From Casp-actino8 sp039800005 (GTDB lineage Bacteria > Actinomycetota > Acidimicrobiia > Acidimicrobiales > Ilumatobacteraceae), in contig JBDLRN010000068.1 in NCBI GenBank assembly GCA_039800005.1, forward strand, positions 1 through 15,427: a DNA stretch of 15,427 bases, in the 5' to 3' direction. Shown one piece after another: positions 12,470 through 15,427 of the stretch. The notes beneath the pieces are model-generated. The model saw nothing but the letters and a program-made list of their open reading frames with translations. It was not told where the DNA came from and made no database searches. The position numbers and the translations under genes were made by a program. The stretch's first letter is position 1; the number at the start of each line of letters is the position of its first letter.

Positions 12470-12940
12470 ATGCCGCGTAAGGGTCCCGCCCCCCGCCGAG
12501 AACTGCACCCCGATCCGGTGTACCGCTCGCTGCTCGTCACGCAGCTCATGAACAAGGTGATGCTGCGCGGCAAGAAGAGCATCGCCGAGAAGATCGTGTA
12601 CGACGCGCTCAAGATCGTCGAGACCAAGTCTGGCGCCGAGCCGATCGCCACGCTGAAGCGGGCCATCGACAACGTTCGTCCGCCCCTCGAAGTGCGCAGC
12701 CGTCGCGTCGGTGGCGCCACCTACCAGGTGCCGGTCGAAGTGAAGCCCCGTCGGGCCAACACACTCGCCATCCGCTGGGTGGTCGAGTACGCCCGCGCCC
12801 GTCGTGAGAAGACGATGGCCGAGTGCCTCGCCAACGAACTGCTCGACGCCGCCAACGGCCTCGGTGCTTCGGTGAAGAAGCGCGACGACATGCAGAAGAT
12901 GGCCGAGTCCAACAAGGCCTTCGCCCACTACCGCTGGTGA
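12470..12940 (+). CDS. rpsG: 30S ribosomal protein S7
   Basis: 156 residues, the standard uS7 length. It initiates assembly of the 30S head and lies at the mRNA exit/E-site side. It starts MPRKGPAPRR and carries the conserved helical core (LMNKVMLRGKKSIAEKIVYD at about 26-45, VGGATYQVPVEV at about 80-91). The C-terminus AHYRW is typical. AAGGA at 12451-12455 is somewhat far from the ATG (14 nt); CAGGTG at 12457-12462, spacing 7, may serve instead. In E. coli S7 represses the str operon from the rpsL-rpsG spacer; the 33-nt spacer here is too short to hold that site, so any control must lie elsewhere. Confidence 0.97.
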   Translation: MPRKGPAPRRELHPDPVYRSLLVTQLMNKVMLRGKKSIAEKIVYDALKIVETKSGAEPIATLKRAIDNVRPPLEVRSRRVGGATYQVPVEVKPRRANTLAIRWVVEYARARREKTMAECLANELLDAANGLGASVKKRDDMQKMAESNKAFAHYRW

Positions 12941-12965
12941 TCGACTCGACCACCTGACATACCGT
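12937..12965 (+). promoter_or_regulatory. Weak promoter candidate before fusA
   Basis: TACCGT (12960-12965) repeats the -10 box of the rpoB P1 promoter. The only -35-like partner is GTGATC (12937-12942), 17 nt upstream, matching 3 of 6. Likely at most an internal promoter. Confidence 0.25.
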
Positions 12966-12969
12966 CATC

Positions 12970-12996
12970 CGCACCCCGGCTTCGCACCGGGGTGCG
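12970..12996 (+). terminator. Strong hairpin in the rpsG-fusA gap
   Basis: A perfect 10-bp stem, CGCACCCCGG (12970-12979) with CCGGGGTGCG (12987-12996), has the 7-nt loop CTTCGCA. It lies 29 nt after the rpsG stop and 75 nt before fusA, with no U-run. It could terminate part of the rpsLG transcript, or act as a processing or stability element that sets the fusA level. Confidence 0.5.
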
Positions 12997-13071
12997 ATCA
13001 TGTCGGACCCACGACACGAACACGATTCTCGAAACCCCCCAACACCCGAACGAACACAGAAGGTAACGACG

Positions 13072-15171
13072 ATGGCAAAGCGTGAGTTCCCCCTCGAGCG
13101 CACTCGCAACATCGGCATCATGGCCCACATCGATGCCGGCAAGACCACCACGACCGAGCGCATCCTGTACTACACCGGCAAGACCTACAAGATCGGTGAA
13201 GTGCACGAAGGCGCGGCGACCATGGACCACATGGCGCAGGAGCAGGAGCGTGGTATCACCATCACGTCGGCTGCCACCACGTGCGTCTGGAACAACCACC
13301 GCATCAACATCATCGACACCCCCGGACACGTCGACTTCACCATCGAGGTTGAGCGTTCACTGCGCGTGCTCGACGGTGCCGTCACGGTGTTCGACTCGGT
13401 GGCCGGTGTCGAGCCGCAGACCGAGACCGTGTGGCGTCAGGCCAACAAGTACAAGGTCCCGCGCATGTGCTTCGTCAACAAGATGGACCGCATCGGCGCC
13501 GACTTCTACCGCACCGTGCAGATGGTGAAGGACCGCCTCGAGGCCACGACCGCCGTGATCCACCTGCCGGTGGGTGCCGGTGGACCCGAGAGCAACAAGC
13601 CGTTCGCCGGTCTCGTCGATCTGGTGAAGATGAAGGCCCTCATCTGGCGCGACGAGGAACTCGGCGCGAAGTGGGACGAAGTCGACATCCCGGCCGACAT
13701 GGTCGATCAGGCCAACGAGTATCGCGAGCAGTTGCTCGAGACCATCGCCACGTCCGACGACGAGTTCATGGAGAAGTACCTCGGCGGCGAGGAAGTCACC
13801 GAGGCCGAGATCAAGCGGGCCATCCGTAAGGGCACCCTCGCTTTCGACTTCGTGCCGATCCTGTGCGGTTCGGCCTTCAAGAACAAGGGTGTGCAGCCCA
13901 TGCTCGACGCGGTCGTCGACTACCTGCCGAGCCCGCTCGACATTCCGGCCGCCGAGGGTGTGAAGCCCGGTGAAGCCGAAGAGCCCACCAGCCGACCGGC
14001 CGACGAGAGCGCGCCGTTCGCCGCCCTGGCGTTCAAGATCGTGGCCGACCCGTTCGGCAAGCTCACCTACTTCCGGGTGTACTCGGGCCAGATCAACAAG
14101 GGTGACGAGGTCTACAACTCCACCAAGGAGCGCAAGGAGCGTCTCGGACGCATCCTGCTGATGCACGCCAACCAGCGTGAAGACCTCGACATCGCCATGG
14201 CTGGTGACATCGTGGCCGGTCTCGGCTTCAAGGACACCACCACCGGTGACACGCTCTGCGATCGCAACGATCCGATCATTCTCGAGCGTATGGAGTTCCC
14301 CGAGCCGGTGATCCACGTGGCCATCGAACCCAAGACCAAGGACGACCAGGACAAGTTGGGCAAGGCCCTCAAGTCGTTGTCCGACGAAGACCCCACCTTC
14401 CGAGTGCGCACCGACGAAGAGACCGGCCAGACCGTGATCTCCGGAATGGGTGAGTTGCACCTCGAGATCCTCGTCGACCGCATGCAGCGCGAGTTCAACG
14501 TCGACGCCACCGTCGGCAAGCCGCAGGTCGCCTATCGCGAGACCGTCACCAAGACCGTCGAGCAGGTCGAGTACCGCCACATCAAGCAGTCGGGTGGTTC
14601 GGGTCAGTTCGCCGTCGTGAAGATCAACATGGAGCCGAACCCGGGCAAGGGTTACGAGTTCGTCGACAAGATCTCCGGTGGTCGCATCCCGCGCGAATAC
14701 ATCAACCCGACCAACCAGGGTCTGCAGAGCGCGCTCGACAACGGTGTGCTCGCCGGCTACCCCACGGTCGACGTGAAGGTCACCTTGGTCGACGGTCAGT
14801 ACCACGACGTCGACTCGTCGGAAATGGCCTTCAAGATCGCCGGTCAGCAGGCGTTCCGCAAGGCCGCCGAAATGGCCAAGCCGGTACTTCTCGAGCCGAT
14901 CATGGCCGTCGAAGTCGTGACTCCCGAGGAGTACATGGGCGACGTCATGGGCGACCTCTCGAGCCGTCGTGGACGTATCGAGGGCATGGAAGCCCGCGGC
15001 AACACCCAGGTCGTGCGTGCTCAGATCCCGTTGTCGGAGATGTTCGGTTACTCGACCGACCTGCGCTCCCGCACCCAGGGTCGCGCCACGTACACCATGC
15101 AGTTCCACAGCTACCAGCAGGTGCCGGAGGCCATCGCCACCGACATCGTGAAGCGGTCGCGCGGCGAGTGA
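13072..15171 (+). CDS. fusA: Elongation factor G
   Basis: 699 residues, the usual EF-G length. This cytoplasmic GTPase drives tRNA-mRNA translocation and, with RRF, ribosome recycling. G1 is AHIDAGKTT (18-26), the switch I end is RGIT (60-63), G3 is DTPGH with catalytic H86, and G4 is NKMD (136-139). Domain II (FKIVADPFGKLTYFRVYSGQ) and the domain IV tip region (RIPREYINPTNQGLQ) are intact. The start is ATG 13072, with AGAAGG at 13058-13063, spacing 8, which matches known EF-G N-termini; an in-frame ATG at 13000 would add 24 unrelated residues and overlap no Shine-Dalgarno. The fusA-tuf order is the classical str operon layout. Confidence 0.98.
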   Translation: MAKREFPLERTRNIGIMAHIDAGKTTTTERILYYTGKTYKIGEVHEGAATMDHMAQEQERGITITSAATTCVWNNHRINIIDTPGHVDFTIEVERSLRVLDGAVTVFDSVAGVEPQTETVWRQANKYKVPRMCFVNKMDRIGADFYRTVQMVKDRLEATTAVIHLPVGAGGPESNKPFAGLVDLVKMKALIWRDEELGAKWDEVDIPADMVDQANEYREQLLETIATSDDEFMEKYLGGEEVTEAEIKRAIRKGTLAFDFVPILCGSAFKNKGVQPMLDAVVDYLPSPLDIPAAEGVKPGEAEEPTSRPADESAPFAALAFKIVADPFGKLTYFRVYSGQINKGDEVYNSTKERKERLGRILLMHANQREDLDIAMAGDIVAGLGFKDTTTGDTLCDRNDPIILERMEFPEPVIHVAIEPKTKDDQDKLGKALKSLSDEDPTFRVRTDEETGQTVISGMGELHLEILVDRMQREFNVDATVGKPQVAYRETVTKTVEQVEYRHIKQSGGSGQFAVVKINMEPNPGKGYEFVDKISGGRIPREYINPTNQGLQSALDNGVLAGYPTVDVKVTLVDGQYHDVDSSEMAFKIAGQQAFRKAAEMAKPVLLEPIMAVEVVTPEEYMGDVMGDLSSRRGRIEGMEARGNTQVVRAQIPLSEMFGYSTDLRSRTQGRATYTMQFHSYQQVPEAIATDIVKRSRGE

Positions 15172-15177
15172 TCGCCA

Positions 15178-15210
15178 GAGGTGGCGGTGCCGTCCGGCAC
15201 CGCTAGCCTC
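15178..15210 (+). terminator. Hairpin after fusA, terminator candidate
   Basis: The core stem GCGGTGCC (15184-15191) pairs with GGCACCGC (15196-15203) around the loop GTCC. Pairing extends outwards through T-G/T-A and GAGG (15178-15181) with CCTC (15207-15210), giving 14 pairs with one bulged G. It begins 6 nt after the fusA stop. No U-run follows. It probably reduces read-through from fusA into tuf. Confidence 0.55.
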
Positions 15211-15308
15211 ACCTACTCGGTCGTCCGCCTCGGCGGTCGCCCACCCCGAACCTTGACACCACGTGCCGAGCGCCAGCGCGGTACTCCACAAGAAAGAAGA
15301 GAGAAGCC

Positions 15309-15427
15309 ATGTCGAAGGCGAAGTTCGAGCGTACGAAGCCTCATGTGAATATTGGGACGATGGGTCATATCGACCATGGGAAGACGACGTTGACGGCGGC
15401 GATTTCCAAGACGTTGGCTGATCGTGG
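15309..15427 (+). CDS. tuf: Elongation factor Tu, N-terminal start (partial, second copy)
   Basis: The first 39 codons of EF-Tu, cut by the window end. The protein begins MSKAKFERTKPHVNIGTMGH and contains the G1 P-loop GHIDHGKTT (19-27). A purine-rich stretch at 15291-15306 serves as ribosome-binding site. The gap to fusA is 137 nt. A perfect TTGACA lies at 15253-15258, but no -10 box sits at a proper distance. Only 4 of the 39 codons end in C, against 25 of the first 39 in fusA; Thr is ACG, His CAT, Asn AAT and Gly GGG or GGT. The same style is seen in the tuf fragment at the left end. Confidence 0.97.
   Translation, partial: MSKAKFERTKPHVNIGTMGHIDHGKTTLTAAISKTLADR

Noticed and set aside
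13000..13071. An extended N-terminus for EF-G starting at ATG 13000
   Set aside because: The 24 extra residues do not resemble EF-G, begin directly behind a strong hairpin and lack a Shine-Dalgarno; ATG 13072 has one and matches the family start.
15253..15287. A tuf promoter with TTGACA at 15253
   Set aside because: The -35 box is perfect, but the nearest TANNNN (TACTCC, 15282) is 23 nt away and does not fit TANNNT.
13357..15291. A 644-codon minus-strand frame opposite fusA, and similar long frames opposite rpoB and rplA-rplJ
   Set aside because: They have the same codon-bias cause; their His/Val/Leu/Asp-rich composition is typical of antisense shadows in GC-rich genes.

Overview
This high-GC window is a conserved core gene cluster: the transcription/translation 'beta plus str' supercluster. 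All genes lie on the + strand, in the order tuf (3' end) - rpmG - tRNA-Trp - secE - nusG - rplK - rplA - rplJ - rplL - rpoB - rpoC - rpsL - rpsG - fusA - tuf (5' start). The host looks actinobacterial: RpoC has the coiled-coil-rich N-terminal insertion of that phylum, S12 and RpoC read very close to mycobacterial proteins, and NusG has a long acidic N-terminal extension. The compact order, with a tuf copy before rpmG, suggests a deep-branching lineage such as Acidimicrobiia. That placement is inference.

Region 1 (1-1484) holds the end of one EF-Tu gene, ribosomal protein L33, a complete tRNA-Trp and the SecE-NusG pair, with gaps of 2-45 nt. Region 2 (1514-3947) holds L11, L1, L10 and L7/L12. 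A 217-nt gap before rplJ contains a terminator-like hairpin and a recognisable L10 autoregulatory leader with a kink-turn-like element and a three-way junction. Region 3 (3948-11908) is rpoB-rpoC. It is preceded by a 339-nt regulatory gap with two tandem hairpins, a good sigma70-type promoter (TTGACC-N17-TACCGT), a possible second promoter, a leader hairpin, a pyrimidine tract and a 10-nt direct repeat. Region 4 (11909-15171) is the str operon, with a structured leader before rpsL, a strong hairpin before fusA and another after it. Region 5 is the start of a second tuf gene.

The genes together encode the RNA polymerase beta and beta' subunits, elongation factors G and Tu, the L7/L12 stalk with its L10/L11 base, the L1 stalk, two 30S proteins, a translocon subunit and NusG.

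I see no previously undescribed system, mobile element, CRISPR array or defence locus. The points worth a second look are these: both ends of the window fall inside tuf, and both tuf fragments use codons unlike every neighbour; S12 carries Arg at position 88, where the drug-sensitive residue is Lys; RpoB, L11 and L33 have substitutions at usually conserved drug-site or metal-site positions; and nearly every long gap pairs a strong hairpin without a U-tract with a TANNNT box.
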